From contig NZ_JHYQ01000008.1 in assembly GCF_000621325.1 (NCBI RefSeq), positions 62,001-126,000 of the forward strand: 64,000 bases of DNA, written 5' to 3'. Of the stretch, positions 54,953 to 64,000 are shown piece by piece; within the stretch, counting starts at the first letter, position 1, and every line of letters begins with the position of its first letter. The notes beneath the pieces are model-generated. The model saw only the letters and a list, made by a program, of their open reading frames with translations. It had not been told where the DNA came from and did no database searches. Both the position numbers and the translations under genes were made by a program. The DNA comes from Thiothrix lacustris DSM 21227. Lineage in GTDB: Bacteria; Pseudomonadota; Gammaproteobacteria; Thiotrichales; Thiotrichaceae.

Positions 54953-56428
54953 TCAGTGATTCAACAGTTGTTCAATGGCTTCAGGTTTGTCGTGTACCCC
55001 GAAACGGTCGATGAGGGTAGCGCTGGCTTCGTTGAGGCCAACTACTTCCACCTCCGTACCCTCGCGGCGGAATTTCACCACCACCTTGTCGAGCGCCCCC
55101 ACAGCCGTCAAATCCCAGAAATGGGCGCGGCTGACATCAATACGCACCCGTTCCACCACATCCTTGAAGTCGAAGGAGGCCACGAAATAATCCGCCGAAG
55201 CGAAAAACACTTGCCCCACCACCTGATATGCCCGCATCCGCCCCTCGTCTTCGGAACTGGCGCTGACATACAACATCCGCCCCACCTTGTTGGCGAAGAA
55301 GAAACCGGAGAGCAATACCCCGACCAGCACGCCTTGCGCCAGATCGTGAGTAGCCACTACCACCGCCACCGTGGCAATCATGGTGGCATTGAAACTTTTC
55401 GGGTGCTCGCGAAACTTGCGTAAGGAATCCCAATTGAAGGTGCCGATCGACACCATGATCATCACCGCCACCAAAGCCGCCATCGGGATTTGCGCCACCC
55501 AGTCGCCCATGAACACAATCATCAGCAACAAAAACACTCCCGCCACCAAGGTAGACAAACGCCCACGCCCGCCGGATTTCACATTGATCACCGACTGCCC
55601 GATCATCGCACAACCCGCCATACCGCCGAGGAAACCTGTCGCAATATTGGCAGCACCCTGCCCCACGCATTCCCGCTGCTTGCTGCTGGTGGAATCGGTC
55701 AAGTCATCGACAATCGTCGCCGTCATCAAGGATTCCAGCAAACCCACCACCGCCAGCGTCACCGCTACCGGAAAAATAATACGCAAGGTTTCCCAGTTCA
55801 ACGGCACATCCGGCAGCAGGAACACCGGCAAACTATCCGGCAACGCCCCCATGTCACCCACGCTGCGAATGTCCAACCCAAACAGGATCGCCACCGCACT
55901 CAAGGCAATAATCGCCACCAACGGCGACGGCACTGCTTTAGTGATATACGGAAACAGGTAAATAATGACCAGCCCCGCCGCTACCATTGCGTACACCATC
56001 CAGCCCCTGCCCAGCAATTCCGGCAATTGCGCCATGAAAATCAGGATAGCCAGCGCATTCACAAAACCGACAATCACCGCCCGTGATACAAAGCGCATCA
56101 GTAAATCCAGCCGCAGCATTCCTGCGACAATCTGCAACACCCCGGTCAACAAAGTCGCCGCAAACAGGTATTGCAAGCCGTGATCTTTTACCAGCGTGAC
56201 CATGACCAGCGCCATCGCGCCGGTTGCCGCCGAAATCATGCCGGGGCGACCACCTGCAAAGGCAATCACCACCGCCATGCTGAACGATGCATACAGCCCG
56301 ACTTTCGGGTCAACACCCGCGATAATGGAAAAGGCAATGGCTTCGGGAATCAGCGCCAAAGCAACGACAAGGCCAGCCAATAGATCATTTTTGACATTGG
56401 CGAACCAATCCTGGTGCAGGGAATTCAT
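54953..56428 (-). CDS. SulP-family anion transporter with STAS domain
   Basis: 491 residues. SulP membrane core begins [31 protein letters not shown] and contains [17 protein letters not shown] near 63 and [25 protein letters not shown] near 265; a C-terminal STAS domain runs from about 385. Substrate may be bicarbonate or sulfate. ATG 56428 gives the family N-terminus; the frame to 56566 is an unsupported extension that would run to the divergent gene. Confidence 0.9.
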   Translation of the reverse strand: MNSLHQDWFANVKNDLLAGLVVALALIPEAIAFSIIAGVDPKVGLYASFSMAVVIAFAGGRPGMISAATGAMALVMVTLVKDHGLQYLFAATLLTGVLQIVAGMLRLDLLMRFVSRAVIVGFVNALAILIFMAQLPELLGRGWMVYAMVAAGLVIIYLFPYITKAVPSPLVAIIALSAVAILFGLDIRSVGDMGALPDSLPVFLLPDVPLNWETLRIIFPVAVTLAVVGLLESLMTATIVDDLTDSTSSKQRECVGQGAANIATGFLGGMAGCAMIGQSVINVKSGGRGRLSTLVAGVFLLLMIVFMGDWVAQIPMAALVAVMIMVSIGTFNWDSLRKFREHPKSFNATMIATVAVVVATHDLAQGVLVGVLLSGFFFANKVGRMLYVSASSEDEGRMRAYQVVGQVFFASADYFVASFDFKDVVERVRIDVSRAHFWDLTAVGALDKVVVKFRREGTEVEVVGLNEASATLIDRFGVHDKPEAIEQLLNH

Positions 56429-56565
56429 GGTGTTATCCGTTATATGAGAGTGAATGCGCGAGGCAAAAAGGCAGAAGCGGCATTCTAGGCAAACCCGCAC
56501 GCAAAATAAAGCAATAAGCACAATCGTCGTGTATGCTACTTCCTGTTTTTTAGCTGGAGTTTTCA

Positions 56566-57039
56566 ATGTTACGATGGTTTTTTAAGCAAAGTCTCCACAT
56601 GCGCATTGCCATTATCTTTGCTCCCTTTATGTTGATTGGTGGCTATGGCTTAATGGATCTGTGGGTCACGAAAGATCAACCCAAACAGGACAAGCCTGTC
56701 GCCATGCAGCCCTTGCAATTACAGGGCGAATGCCTATTGGCAACCAACCAGTGCAAATTACAACACGCAACCATGCAAGTCTCACTGGTACGCCTAGAAT
56801 CCGGCAAGCCGGGTATCGTGCGGCTGGAAATCACCCCCAGTGTTAGCATCCGTGGCATCCAAATGTCTCTGGTACAGGCGGACACGGAACACCAACTGGT
56901 GATTGAGCCCATGAGAGGCGCAGAAGTTTGGTATGCAGAATTCCCTGAGAAATTGCTAACCCCATCCCCCTCTGTACTTCGCATAGCCTTAGCGCAGTTC
57001 GGACGCGTGTCCTATGCAGAATTTCCCCCGCTTTTTTAA
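56566..57039 (+). CDS. Hypothetical single-pass membrane protein
   Basis: 157 residues. One membrane helix (about 12-33), then a periplasmic part with a Cys pair ([13 protein letters not shown], about 54-66) likely to form a disulfide, and beta-rich sequence after. I do not recognise the family. The ATG follows TAGCTGGAG with spacing, and a terminator follows the stop, so it looks like a real single gene. Confidence 0.6.
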   Translation: MLRWFFKQSLHMRIAIIFAPFMLIGGYGLMDLWVTKDQPKQDKPVAMQPLQLQGECLLATNQCKLQHATMQVSLVRLESGKPGIVRLEITPSVSIRGIQMSLVQADTEHQLVIEPMRGAEVWYAEFPEKLLTPSPSVLRIALAQFGRVSYAEFPPLF

Positions 57040-57045
57040 GAAGAT

Positions 57046-57064
57046 GGCCCTACGGGGCCTTTTC
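57046..57064 (+). terminator. Terminator after the hypothetical membrane protein
   Basis: GGCCC-TACG-GGGCC followed by TTTTC. Short but well placed, seven bases after the stop. Confidence 0.7.
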
Positions 57065-57153
57065 TTGCCTTAGGTCATTGCCTGCCCTATACCCAGTCAT
57101 TATGCTAATGCGAATAATCACAAATGATCACTTCGCGCTAGAGAGAACCTTGA

Positions 57154-57624
57154 ATGACTGAACTCGTTTTTTATTACCATAACACATTGCCTTGTGCTGC
57201 TTTTGGCGTATTGGAAGCGGCTATCAAAATGCATGGCAAACATAAAATCATCACACAGTTCGATGAATTTTCGATTGATGCCTATGTATTGGTGGACTCC
57301 CCCACCTCACGCATCGTAGCCATTGACTTTGACAATACCATTACCGCCGATGTAGATTTTTACCTCAATCTGATCGACGCTTACCGTAGCCGCCATTGGG
57401 AACCCGTGGTTTGCACTCTACGTGATGATGACAACGAAAATTTGCTAGAAATTCATGACAAACTGCACGATGCAGGCATACGAGTCTATACCACGGACGG
57501 CAAGAAAAAACGCGCCTTCATGCTTCACGAAGGCATCAGTGTAGGGATGTGGATAGACGACTACTTTCCTGCCATTACCCAATTCGGCACCCCCCTGCTC
57601 GTTAGAAATGGAATAGAGTATTGA
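57154..57624 (+). CDS. HAD-like phosphatase-fold protein
   Basis: 156 residues. Motif I AIDFDNTITAD (Asp58-x-Asp60-x-Thr62) starts a short HAD core; VVCTLRDDD near 86-93 takes the motif II place, Lys117-Lys119 may serve as motif III, and WIDDYFPAI near 133 is motif IV. An N-terminal 50-residue segment (MTELVFYYHNTLPCAAFGVL) is not part of the usual core. GAGAG precedes the ATG. The next gene, kinase-like, begins three bases after the stop, so the two are co-transcribed. Substrate unknown. Confidence 0.7.
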   Translation: MTELVFYYHNTLPCAAFGVLEAAIKMHGKHKIITQFDEFSIDAYVLVDSPTSRIVAIDFDNTITADVDFYLNLIDAYRSRHWEPVVCTLRDDDNENLLEIHDKLHDAGIRVYTTDGKKKRAFMLHEGISVGMWIDDYFPAITQFGTPLLVRNGIEY

Positions 57625-57627
57625 ATT

Positions 57628-58314
57628 ATGGAACAACTGGACGCCAGCAAAGAAATTCTCGAATGCTTCCTTAGCGGAAAATTCAAGCGTATGGATTGCC
57701 CGCAATGTGAGAATACCTTCCTCACCAAAGTGTACGAGATGAAATGCTTCGACAGCGGCAAGAAACTCAGCCTGAAATGTGCCGAATGCAAACGTATTTT
57801 TACCGCAGATACTGCTGATAATGCGTGGAAGAACTACGTCTTACTGGAAAAGCAGTCGCTGGGTCTCGAATATTTTCTGGATGCCATCCAGCAATATGAC
57901 CTGAAAAATGTGCCATTTGCCCGCCGCGTCGGTGTCCTGGACGAAGACGGCCAACCGATTGACTCTTCCTGCATCCACCTATTCAGCTTTGAAGAACCCG
58001 ATTACCGCATCATCTATGTCATGGAGCGACTGGAACATCTGGAAGAAACCGATGCCGAATTCTTTACGGAGCACGTCCACGAAATCGACTGGATGGAACA
58101 GGCCGATCGCAACAAGGTATGGACTTACATCGCAGAGCGCTATAACGAAGCGCTAGCCGAAGACATCCGCAAACTCTGCCAGTATTACCGTGAACACGAA
58201 AAATACCTCAATTGGGATTTGCACGGCGACAACCTAATGAAGCGCGTCAAAGACGGTACGATTGTAGTAATGGATCCGTTTGCGCCGAAGATGGGCGATT
58301 ACATGGAAGAGTAA
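57628..58314 (+). CDS. Zinc-ribbon protein with kinase-like C-terminal lobe
   Basis: 228 residues. Residues 24-54 form a likely zinc ribbon: CPQC near 24 and CAEC near 51, with an extra Cys near 40. Near 128 RIIYVMERLEHL resembles a kinase hinge. At 195-205 NWDLHGDNLMK lines up with the protein-kinase catalytic loop (HRDLKPEN): Asp197 as catalytic base, Asn202 as metal ligand. VVMDPFAP near 214 takes the place of the DFG motif (Asp216). No ordinary N-lobe with P-loop is visible; the zinc ribbon occupies that place. This is read from motifs only. It may be a small phosphotransferase or a pseudokinase. It is coupled to the HAD-like gene upstream. Confidence 0.55.
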   Translation: MEQLDASKEILECFLSGKFKRMDCPQCENTFLTKVYEMKCFDSGKKLSLKCAECKRIFTADTADNAWKNYVLLEKQSLGLEYFLDAIQQYDLKNVPFARRVGVLDEDGQPIDSSCIHLFSFEEPDYRIIYVMERLEHLEETDAEFFTEHVHEIDWMEQADRNKVWTYIAERYNEALAEDIRKLCQYYREHEKYLNWDLHGDNLMKRVKDGTIVVMDPFAPKMGDYMEE

Positions 58315-58428
58315 GGGAAAATCTTAAATGACACTTTCCCCCACAGACCCACTCTCATAAGCTATATATTAAGCAGAAGAAAATTATATCACGCAGAAAA
58401 CTGGGCACATAATGCGAGGGCGATCATC

Positions 58429-59778
58429 ATGTTGGGCTGGGTATCCATAGAAAAAGATGCCGCAACGCGCGAATGTGCGTCGTGGGTAAATGCACTTTGC
58501 CAAGCAACACATCACCCCCCCACACAGGCACTACAGCACAGCGAACAGCCGGGTGTATTGATCGCCAATACCATCGACAATGAACTACTGGAAAAATTAC
58601 CCCATTATGCGGAACAAGCCAGCCACCGCATGATTCTGGTTTGCTGCCAACCTCAACTCACGCTGGAACAACAACTTCACCTGATTGCCGCTGGCGTATC
58701 ACACCTATTTTGCTGGCAAAACCCCAACAGCTTACTGCAAGCAGTACTAGGACAATTGCAACGCTGGGCGCAAATCGACCGTATTTTAAGTGCGCGGGCC
58801 ATTCGTGAACAGATCATCGGCCAGAGTCCAACATGGCTAAACGTCTTGCGCAATACCGTTGAAATTGGGCGCTACTCCCATGCGAATGTCCTGTTATTGG
58901 GCGAACCTGGCACCGGCAAGGAATTGATTGCACGCTTATTACACACCGTCGATCAACGTGAACACAAACAAGATCTGGTGGTACTGGACTGCACCACTGT
59001 CGTACCCGAACTGGCAGGCAGTGAATTTTTTGGGCATGAAAAAGGCGCATTCACCAATGCCATCCGCACCCGTGAAGGCATGTTTGAGCAAGCGGCGGGC
59101 GGCACCTTGTTTCTGGATGAAGTAGGCGAACTCCCCGCATTTCTGCAAGCATCCTTACTGCGCGTGATTCAGGAAAAAGCCTATAAACGGGTGGGCGGCG
59201 ACCGCTGGCAAACCCTCGATTTTCGACTGGTGAGTGCCACCAATCGTGATCTGGAAACAGAACAGCGCCACGGCACCTTCCGCCAAGACTTTTTCCACCG
59301 CATTGCCAGCAATATCATTCGCCTGCCACCGCTGCGAATGCGTAAAGATGATATTCCGCTGTTACTCGACAAATTCCTGCACGAAGAATTTACCGAACCA
59401 CCCGCCGTCGATCCAACACTCATTTACGCCCTGCAAGCCCATGACTTTCCCGGCAACGTGCGCGAGTTGCGGCAATTAGTCAGAGCCATGTGCGGGCGCT
59501 ATAACGGCTACGGCGCATTATCCACCAATGATATTCCGCGTGATTACCTACAAAAGATAGGAGCAACCTATTTCGCCGATTATGAGGCAAGTTTCCATCA
59601 ACCCGTACTCAACGCTTTGCATCACGGCATGGATTTGAAAACACTCAAAGAATACGTTGCCGACATTGCCCGCACCCTGACCCTTCAGGAAGAACACGGC
59701 AATATGGCAAAAGCCGCCGAACGCTTGGGAATAACCGTGCGCTCCCTACAACAGTTCCGGGCTAAATGGACACCCTGA
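58429..59778 (+). CDS. Sigma-54 activator-like regulator with GAFTNA loop
   Basis: 449 residues. The first 120 residues look like a degenerate receiver domain with no clear phospho-acceptor Asp. The AAA+ domain (about 125-365) has Walker [17 protein letters not shown] and Walker [11 protein letters not shown], plus the arginine region [10 protein letters not shown]. The loop that contacts sigma-54 reads [15 protein letters not shown], so GAFTGA has become GAFTNA. A Fis-type helix-turn-helix ends the protein ([24 protein letters not shown]). GAGGG precedes the ATG. It is convergent with, and overlaps by 33 bases, the PLP-enzyme gene of the unknown operon. Control of that operon is a guess. Confidence 0.85.
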   Translation: MLGWVSIEKDAATRECASWVNALCQATHHPPTQALQHSEQPGVLIANTIDNELLEKLPHYAEQASHRMILVCCQPQLTLEQQLHLIAAGVSHLFCWQNPNSLLQAVLGQLQRWAQIDRILSARAIREQIIGQSPTWLNVLRNTVEIGRYSHANVLLLGEPGTGKELIARLLHTVDQREHKQDLVVLDCTTVVPELAGSEFFGHEKGAFTNAIRTREGMFEQAAGGTLFLDEVGELPAFLQASLLRVIQEKAYKRVGGDRWQTLDFRLVSATNRDLETEQRHGTFRQDFFHRIASNIIRLPPLRMRKDDIPLLLDKFLHEEFTEPPAVDPTLIYALQAHDFPGNVRELRQLVRAMCGRYNGYGALSTNDIPRDYLQKIGATYFADYEASFHQPVLNALHHGMDLKTLKEYVADIARTLTLQEEHGNMAKAAERLGITVRSLQQFRAKWTP

Positions 59779-60858
59779 CCTGACGCGCCCACGCAAGGGT
59801 GTTGGCAACTGCGCCACCGCTTGAGTCAACAATATCACCAAGCGCCGAATATCTTCCCGCCGATGCCCTGCCCGCAACACCACCGTCAAGGCACAAGCAC
59901 CGCTATCGCTGCGGGTCACCACGGTTTCCACCTGGCGCTGACGCAGGTAACGGTAGATCGCCACACACTGCCAGTCATAGGGGAAAACCAGCTTCTGCAC
60001 TGGAAAGATCCCACCTTCCCAGTGAATGCCTACGCCCTGTAACTGCGCCTGAAAATAATGGATATGCCCGACCAACGACCGGCGGCGACTTCCGCCTGTT
60101 TGTGCATTCTGCTGAAGGGCGTGCAGCGCATGTTCCACAAGCCAAGGCGACGGCGGGCTGCAATAGGTACGGGTATGCGACTGTTGCCGAAAACAGTCGA
60201 CCACGGCTGCATTCCCCGACAACACCGCCACCGGCGTACCTAATGCCTTGGCAAGCGAGGTAATCAGCACCACCTGTTCCGTGGCAACACCAACCCACGG
60301 CAAAATACCACCGCCACCGCCCCCAAACGGTAATTGCCGTGACGGGTTATGCCCCAACAAGCCACAGGTTTGCGTATCGTCCAACACTAACAAACCGCGC
60401 CGACCGCTCAGCAACTTTAGGCAGGATTTAACGGCGAAAGGCTGATTACGGCGCAATGACCAACTATCTGCCACCACCATCACTAGACTTGCCGGTGACA
60501 CCTGTGCCAATTGTTTTGCCAATTCAGCCATATCCCGGAACGTCTGCAACCGCTGTGGTGTAAACGCACGCTTTGCCAATAACTGGATGAAGGGGTAGGT
60601 ATCCTGCGCCATGAATACCTGCACGGGCGTTTGGCGCACCAACTCAAACCAGTCCCAGAACAGATGCAAGGTGGACATACCCAGCACTGCTGCCGCTTGC
60701 CCCTGCATGGCTGCCATTTGCTTAGCCAATAAGCGTTCCTGACTTGACTCGAACAATACGGCAGGCATCCCGGTCGCTACTGGCTGCGTTACCCTGAGCG
60801 GATAAGGGCTCAGATCAAGGTAATGCGCACGATTAAAATGCAGCACAGGCGTATTCAT
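59746..60858 (-). CDS. PLP-dependent alpha-oxoamine-synthase-like enzyme
   Basis: 370 residues, a fold-type I aminotransferase-superfamily protein near BioF/KBL. LLVLDDTQTCGLLG near 156-169 holds the Asp that pairs with the PLP ring nitrogen, and LITSLAKALGTPVAVLSG near 199-215 holds the Schiff-base Lys204. An odd glycine run lies between them (about 179-184). GAGGAG lies before the ATG. It is the last gene of a three-gene minus-strand operon with two unrecognised proteins. BioF would normally be in a bio operon, which is absent, so a different acyl-amino-ketone reaction is likely. Confidence 0.75.
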   Translation of the reverse strand: MNTPVLHFNRAHYLDLSPYPLRVTQPVATGMPAVLFESSQERLLAKQMAAMQGQAAAVLGMSTLHLFWDWFELVRQTPVQVFMAQDTYPFIQLLAKRAFTPQRLQTFRDMAELAKQLAQVSPASLVMVVADSWSLRRNQPFAVKSCLKLLSGRRGLLVLDDTQTCGLLGHNPSRQLPFGGGGGGILPWVGVATEQVVLITSLAKALGTPVAVLSGNAAVVDCFRQQSHTRTYCSPPSPWLVEHALHALQQNAQTGGSRRRSLVGHIHYFQAQLQGVGIHWEGGIFPVQKLVFPYDWQCVAIYRYLRQRQVETVVTRSDSGACALTVVLRAGHRREDIRRLVILLTQAVAQLPTPLRGRVRSGCPFSPELL

Positions 60859-60874
60859 GCAGGCTCCTCAGGGC

Positions 60875-62689
60875 TCAGGATGCCTCACGTTGCAATAGCC
60901 AATACGAAGGTGGTTTAGTATCCAACGCCGTTTGCGCCATCGGTTCTGTCATATCGACACCTGTCACCGCTCGGTAAGCATGTGCATAACGCTGGATGTC
61001 ATCACGCCAGAAAACCGCCCACGACAATGCGACTTCGCTTTTATCTATCTGACTCCAAGAGGCAAAGCGAATAGACAGCAACAAACGCTCACCCGTCTGT
61101 GCCAAATCCACAAAATGAGTAGTTGCCGTACCTGACCAACCTTGTAACCGTTTCATACCATCGACCCGATCCATCCAACGCTCTTTTTGGGGAACCATGG
61201 TGCGTCCACCAATAAATTCACGCATTTCTGGGCGAGCTAACATCCACTGCATCATCAGCATTTCCTTACGCGCGACCCAAGGCAAATCACCGTATTGGTT
61301 ATGCGCCCCTTCTGCCAAAATGAGATGCACTTCACGCAACGCATTCAGCAAAGGAAAAGCATCCGCCTTGATGGTTGTATCATCGTATGAACGGAAGAAA
61401 CGATGTGCCAAATTCAACAACTGGTGGAATGCCCCCAGAAAACGCGAACGGCTATCGGCTGTTTTGATTTTTGGCACCGCTTTACCTGCCAAGGAAAAAC
61501 CATAGTGATGATCGTATTCATAAGCACGGCGAATCAATGAAAGACGCGAGGGTTCATCTTGAATATAACCCCATAATAAATTACTCATTGGACGCAAGGG
61601 ATCAATATCCATCCGTGCCAATGGATCAACATTACCGGCACGCACGTTTTGGAAACGGCGAGTAATTGCATTCATCGTTTGCACTAGCAAACTTTCTTCC
61701 ATCCAATAAGACCAAATCAGCTCTATCATGGTAGGACAAGCAGCCCGTGCAGTAGAAATACCATAGCAAGATTCACCTTCTCTCTCTTTAGCATTGATGG
61801 AAAAACCCAAAGCCATACCGCTTTTTAAGGGCAATTCACCCAGTTTTTCCCGAATCAGTTGCATATACGGCAAAGGCAGAGGCTGAGACACATCATGTTT
61901 AATACCCAGCAAGTAATCATCTTTTAATTTTTGTGCATTTTGACGCCACTTATCCAGCAGATTGGTACTGGGATCCCCTTTATCAATAACTTCTAGCCAT
62001 TTTTCAAGCATATTGCCATCTTCAATAACCCCACACTCTTCCTTAAGAAAATAGTCCGTCGCCATATTCAATGCATCATAAGCATTAGACCCTTGAAATG
62101 AAATTCCTGTCACCTCATTAGCTTGTCTATAAGCTTTTGATTCCTCTGAATTCAAACAAAAAACACCATTTAAGTATTGTCCATAAGCATCAAATGAAAT
62201 AGCTCCCGTTCTCTCCTTCACAACCTCCCATAGAACACTCTCGTAACTAGGGCGCTTGCTTGCTGGTTGCAAACTAACAGGAACGGCCTCATCTCGACTA
62301 CTCTTCTTAATAAAACTGGAAGCATCAATCACAACGCCTTTTGCAAGCTCCTCTATTTCATCTATATGAAAAACCTTTCCTTTAAAAAGGATAGAGCTAC
62401 TTTTCCCAATAGACTGAGACTTATTGACAGATGCCTCAACAAATCCCTGATCTAGCCAAACAAGTAGAACTACTGAATCGTCATCTATATTTTCTTTTGC
62501 TTTATATGTAGCAGAAAAACAGAAGGCAACCTCCTTCTCATCCAAAGTACACTCATCCGGTTTAACATCAAGTATCTCCGAATGAAAGACACCATTAGAT
62601 CTATAAGTGAAATTTAGTTTCTTTATGTTTGAAAACAATAATTCTTTCTTAAAAACACTGAAACTTATGATGCTTTGTGTAGTTCCCAT
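60875..62689 (-). CDS. Large uncharacterised protein of the 60-64 kb operon
   Basis: 604 residues, family not recognised, no signal peptide and no membrane segment. The N-terminal 150 residues look like a beta-rich domain (FTYRSNGVFHSEIL, then SVVLLVWLDQGFVEASV). The middle (about 160-330) is mixed, and the C-terminal half is helical with many aromatics (SNLLWGYIQDEPSRLSLIRRAYEYDHHYG and WMDRVDGMKRLQGWSG). The coding DNA for the first 200 residues (about 62090-62689) is clearly more AT-rich than the rest, hinting at a mosaic origin. ATG 62689 has AGGAG eight bases upstream. It lies 16 bases before the PLP gene and 31 after the metalloprotease gene. Confidence 0.65.
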   Translation of the reverse strand: MGTTQSIISFSVFKKELLFSNIKKLNFTYRSNGVFHSEILDVKPDECTLDEKEVAFCFSATYKAKENIDDDSVVLLVWLDQGFVEASVNKSQSIGKSSSILFKGKVFHIDEIEELAKGVVIDASSFIKKSSRDEAVPVSLQPASKRPSYESVLWEVVKERTGAISFDAYGQYLNGVFCLNSEESKAYRQANEVTGISFQGSNAYDALNMATDYFLKEECGVIEDGNMLEKWLEVIDKGDPSTNLLDKWRQNAQKLKDDYLLGIKHDVSQPLPLPYMQLIREKLGELPLKSGMALGFSINAKEREGESCYGISTARAACPTMIELIWSYWMEESLLVQTMNAITRRFQNVRAGNVDPLARMDIDPLRPMSNLLWGYIQDEPSRLSLIRRAYEYDHHYGFSLAGKAVPKIKTADSRSRFLGAFHQLLNLAHRFFRSYDDTTIKADAFPLLNALREVHLILAEGAHNQYGDLPWVARKEMLMMQWMLARPEMREFIGGRTMVPQKERWMDRVDGMKRLQGWSGTATTHFVDLAQTGERLLLSIRFASWSQIDKSEVALSWAVFWRDDIQRYAHAYRAVTGVDMTEPMAQTALDTKPPSYWLLQREAS

Positions 62690-62720
62690 CACTCACTCTC
62701 CTGCATACCACAATATGCGT

Positions 62721-63989
62721 TTACGATTTGCTAACGGCATCGACTTTGCCAATGCCCGAATTCTCCAGCGCCCAATGGTTAAATAAGCGCTTCAATAGTT
62801 CTGCTTCATTGGCCGCACCTAATGCGCCATCCTCACGCGCTTGCCCGAAGACCGCGAATACCTCGCCGGGTGGATGGTTGTACATAACGGGTGGATTCTG
62901 CTGCCATTGCCTGAAGCGTCGTCGCAATAGTTCTGGTTGCCGCGCCGCCAAAGGAAATAATTCCACCAAGCGTCTGCCCCCCATAGCGGTCGGTTTAAAC
63001 GCCAATAAGGTACGGGCAAACTCGGGCAAACTTTTCAATAAAGCCTCAACTATTGCACGCTCAGGCGGACTCACGCTGCGAAGCGGATACATCGCCTCCC
63101 AACGCTCCCGCAGGCGTTGCCATTGCGGGTCGGGAAACAGCAGCTCACCCAAGTGGCAACTGATCTGCACCCGCATCCACGGAAACGGGTGCGGTGCATC
63201 CATACTGATACGAAACACAAATGCCCGTGGCAACATAACCACCAGCATCAACCCCGCCGTTGCTGTCACCCCTAGCTGTGCCAATGCCCAAAAGTCGGCG
63301 AGAATTTCTGAACGCCAACGTATCCAAAAGTCCCACACCTGCCCCGGCTGACGCTGCGCCTGCAAAGTCTCACCAAAATTTTTGACCAAATCCAGTTGTG
63401 CAGCGCCCTGATGCCCCACTTCATGAAACAGGGATGAAGCAATCCCACCACCCACCATGCGCTCACGTGGAACCCGCACAATACTGACAGGGTTAGCAAC
63501 GCCACCCGGTAGCCTAGTTCGCGCCCGCCGAATAGCCGCACCATGCCCACGTTCCAAATAACAGATCATCGGCAATGGCTCGTAATCCCCCCCCGGCTTG
63601 CGTAAAGCATCCTGCGCAGCATAATCCAACGCCGACATCCACACGCCGTGCTCATACTCACCACGCTGGGTCAGTACATCCGCAAAGATGTCCAACTGAT
63701 CCAGTACCGCATTGAAACGTAACTTCACCACGGTGAATTGGCGTTGCACCACGGTCGGCTTAGCAACCCTACCCGTCGGACTGTGCAGCCACTGGCGAAA
63801 CCCTAAAATGCGTTGGCGTTGCTGGTTACATTGCTCACGCATGTGCACTTCAATCGTGTGTAAAATTTCCTGACTCGGCGATGATGCGGCCACCATCGGC
63901 ATGGTTCTGGAAAACGGCAAGACCGATTCCAGACGACTCAGCAAGGCACTCGCCTCCTGATCCAGGTAAGCATTCAGAGCAGCCGACAT
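62721..63989 (-). CDS. HExxH metalloprotease-like protein
   Basis: 422 residues, no signal peptide. SSLFHEVGHQGAAQLDLV near 186-203 holds the zinc motif HEVGH (His189, Glu190, His193), and RSEILADFWALAQLG near 226 offers Glu228 as the third ligand, as in gluzincins. Both ends are helical. I do not recognise the family. ATG 63989 follows GGAGG with six bases, at the very edge of the window, so the gene is complete but its promoter and any earlier operon genes lie outside. Confidence 0.7.
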   Translation of the reverse strand: MSAALNAYLDQEASALLSRLESVLPFSRTMPMVAASSPSQEILHTIEVHMREQCNQQRQRILGFRQWLHSPTGRVAKPTVVQRQFTVVKLRFNAVLDQLDIFADVLTQRGEYEHGVWMSALDYAAQDALRKPGGDYEPLPMICYLERGHGAAIRRARTRLPGGVANPVSIVRVPRERMVGGGIASSLFHEVGHQGAAQLDLVKNFGETLQAQRQPGQVWDFWIRWRSEILADFWALAQLGVTATAGLMLVVMLPRAFVFRISMDAPHPFPWMRVQISCHLGELLFPDPQWQRLRERWEAMYPLRSVSPPERAIVEALLKSLPEFARTLLAFKPTAMGGRRLVELFPLAARQPELLRRRFRQWQQNPPVMYNHPPGEVFAVFGQAREDGALGAANEAELLKRLFNHWALENSGIGKVDAVSKS

Positions 63990-64000
63990 CACACACCTCC

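Noticed and set aside
55490-56086. A 198-codon plus-strand frame rich in His, Arg and Gln
   Set aside because: Antisense shadow of the SulP gene, whose motifs are unmistakable.
58409-58425. TGGGCACATAATGC as a sigma-54 promoter before the regulator gene
   Set aside because: GG and GC are 10 bases apart, not the required 12.
1-64000. CRISPR arrays, tRNA or rRNA genes, insertion sequences
   Set aside because: No regularly spaced repeats, cloverleaf sequences, rRNA segments, transposase motifs or terminal inverted repeats were found on reading; a covariance-model scan would be the decisive test for RNA genes.

Overview
This window reads as a chromosomal segment of a gammaproteobacterium. Gram-negative envelope genes (Pqi, CsgG/HfaB-like, WecG), an enterobacterial-style NtrBC/sigma-54 nitrogen circuit and many sodium-coupled transporters point that way. 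The mix of type III glutamine synthetase, a sucrose synthesis plus amylosucrase pair and a holdfast/curli-like locus would suit a Thiothrix-like member of the Thiotrichales. That genus guess is inference only. Genes are dense and mostly in short operons with small overlaps. I see no rRNA, tRNA, CRISPR array, transposase or integrase.

Region by region. 1-4.1 kb: the tail of an upstream gene, then two glutamine synthetases in tandem, GSIII (glnN) and GSI (glnA). glnN carries a textbook sigma-54 promoter and an upstream NtrC-like site. 4.1-5.8 kb: a minus-strand locus with a small secreted curlin-repeat-like protein, a second small secreted protein and a CsgG/HfaB-like lipoprotein. 6.0-7.8 kb: acuR-acuI (acrylyl-CoA reductase and its TetR repressor) with two copies of one operator. 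7.9-11.6 kb: envelope polymer genes (WecG/TagA glycosyltransferase, membrane-anchored GH18, LTA-synthase/OpgB-like phosphotransferase). 11.6-14.0 kb: ntrBC, with a sigma-54-like promoter and a near-perfect NtrC site. 14.4-19.6 kb: a two-subunit sodium/solute symporter, NhaD and a DAACS carrier. 19.7-24.4 kb: sucrose-phosphate synthase, sucrose phosphatase, an S1C protease lipoprotein and a fructokinase. 24.4-28.4 kb: an ATP-grasp RimK cluster. 28.5-31.5 kb: an HxlR regulator divergent from a nitroreductase/monooxygenase/dehalogenase run, then mntP. 31.6-33.5 kb: aspartase fused to a cyclic-nucleotide-binding domain. 33.6-37.9 kb: a tripartite ABC exporter. 38-45.1 kb: SLC13 carrier, PQQ sugar dehydrogenase, MscS, MgtE and CorC-like genes. 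45.3-51.9 kb: an outer-membrane protein, pqiA (split), pqiB and pqiC, an MscS-like channel and an ECF-like sigma factor with a small membrane protein. 52.0-56.4 kb: amylosucrase, a universal stress protein and a SulP carrier. 56.6-64 kb: a mostly unrecognised accessory region. It holds a HAD-like protein next to a zinc-ribbon/kinase-like protein, a sigma-54-activator-like protein with a changed GAFTGA loop, and a convergent three-gene operon (HExxH metalloprotease-like protein, large unknown protein, alpha-oxoamine-synthase-like PLP enzyme).

How the genes work together. glnN, glnA and ntrBC form a nitrogen-assimilation set whose cis sites can be read in the DNA. SPS, SPP, fructokinase and amylosucrase make a full sucrose-making and sucrose-to-glucan cycle. 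NhaD, the symporters, MgtE, MscS proteins and CorC-like protein suit life with changing salt or osmotic conditions. The best candidates for something undescribed are the 57.2-64 kb region, the cNMP-aspartase fusion and the small curli-like locus.
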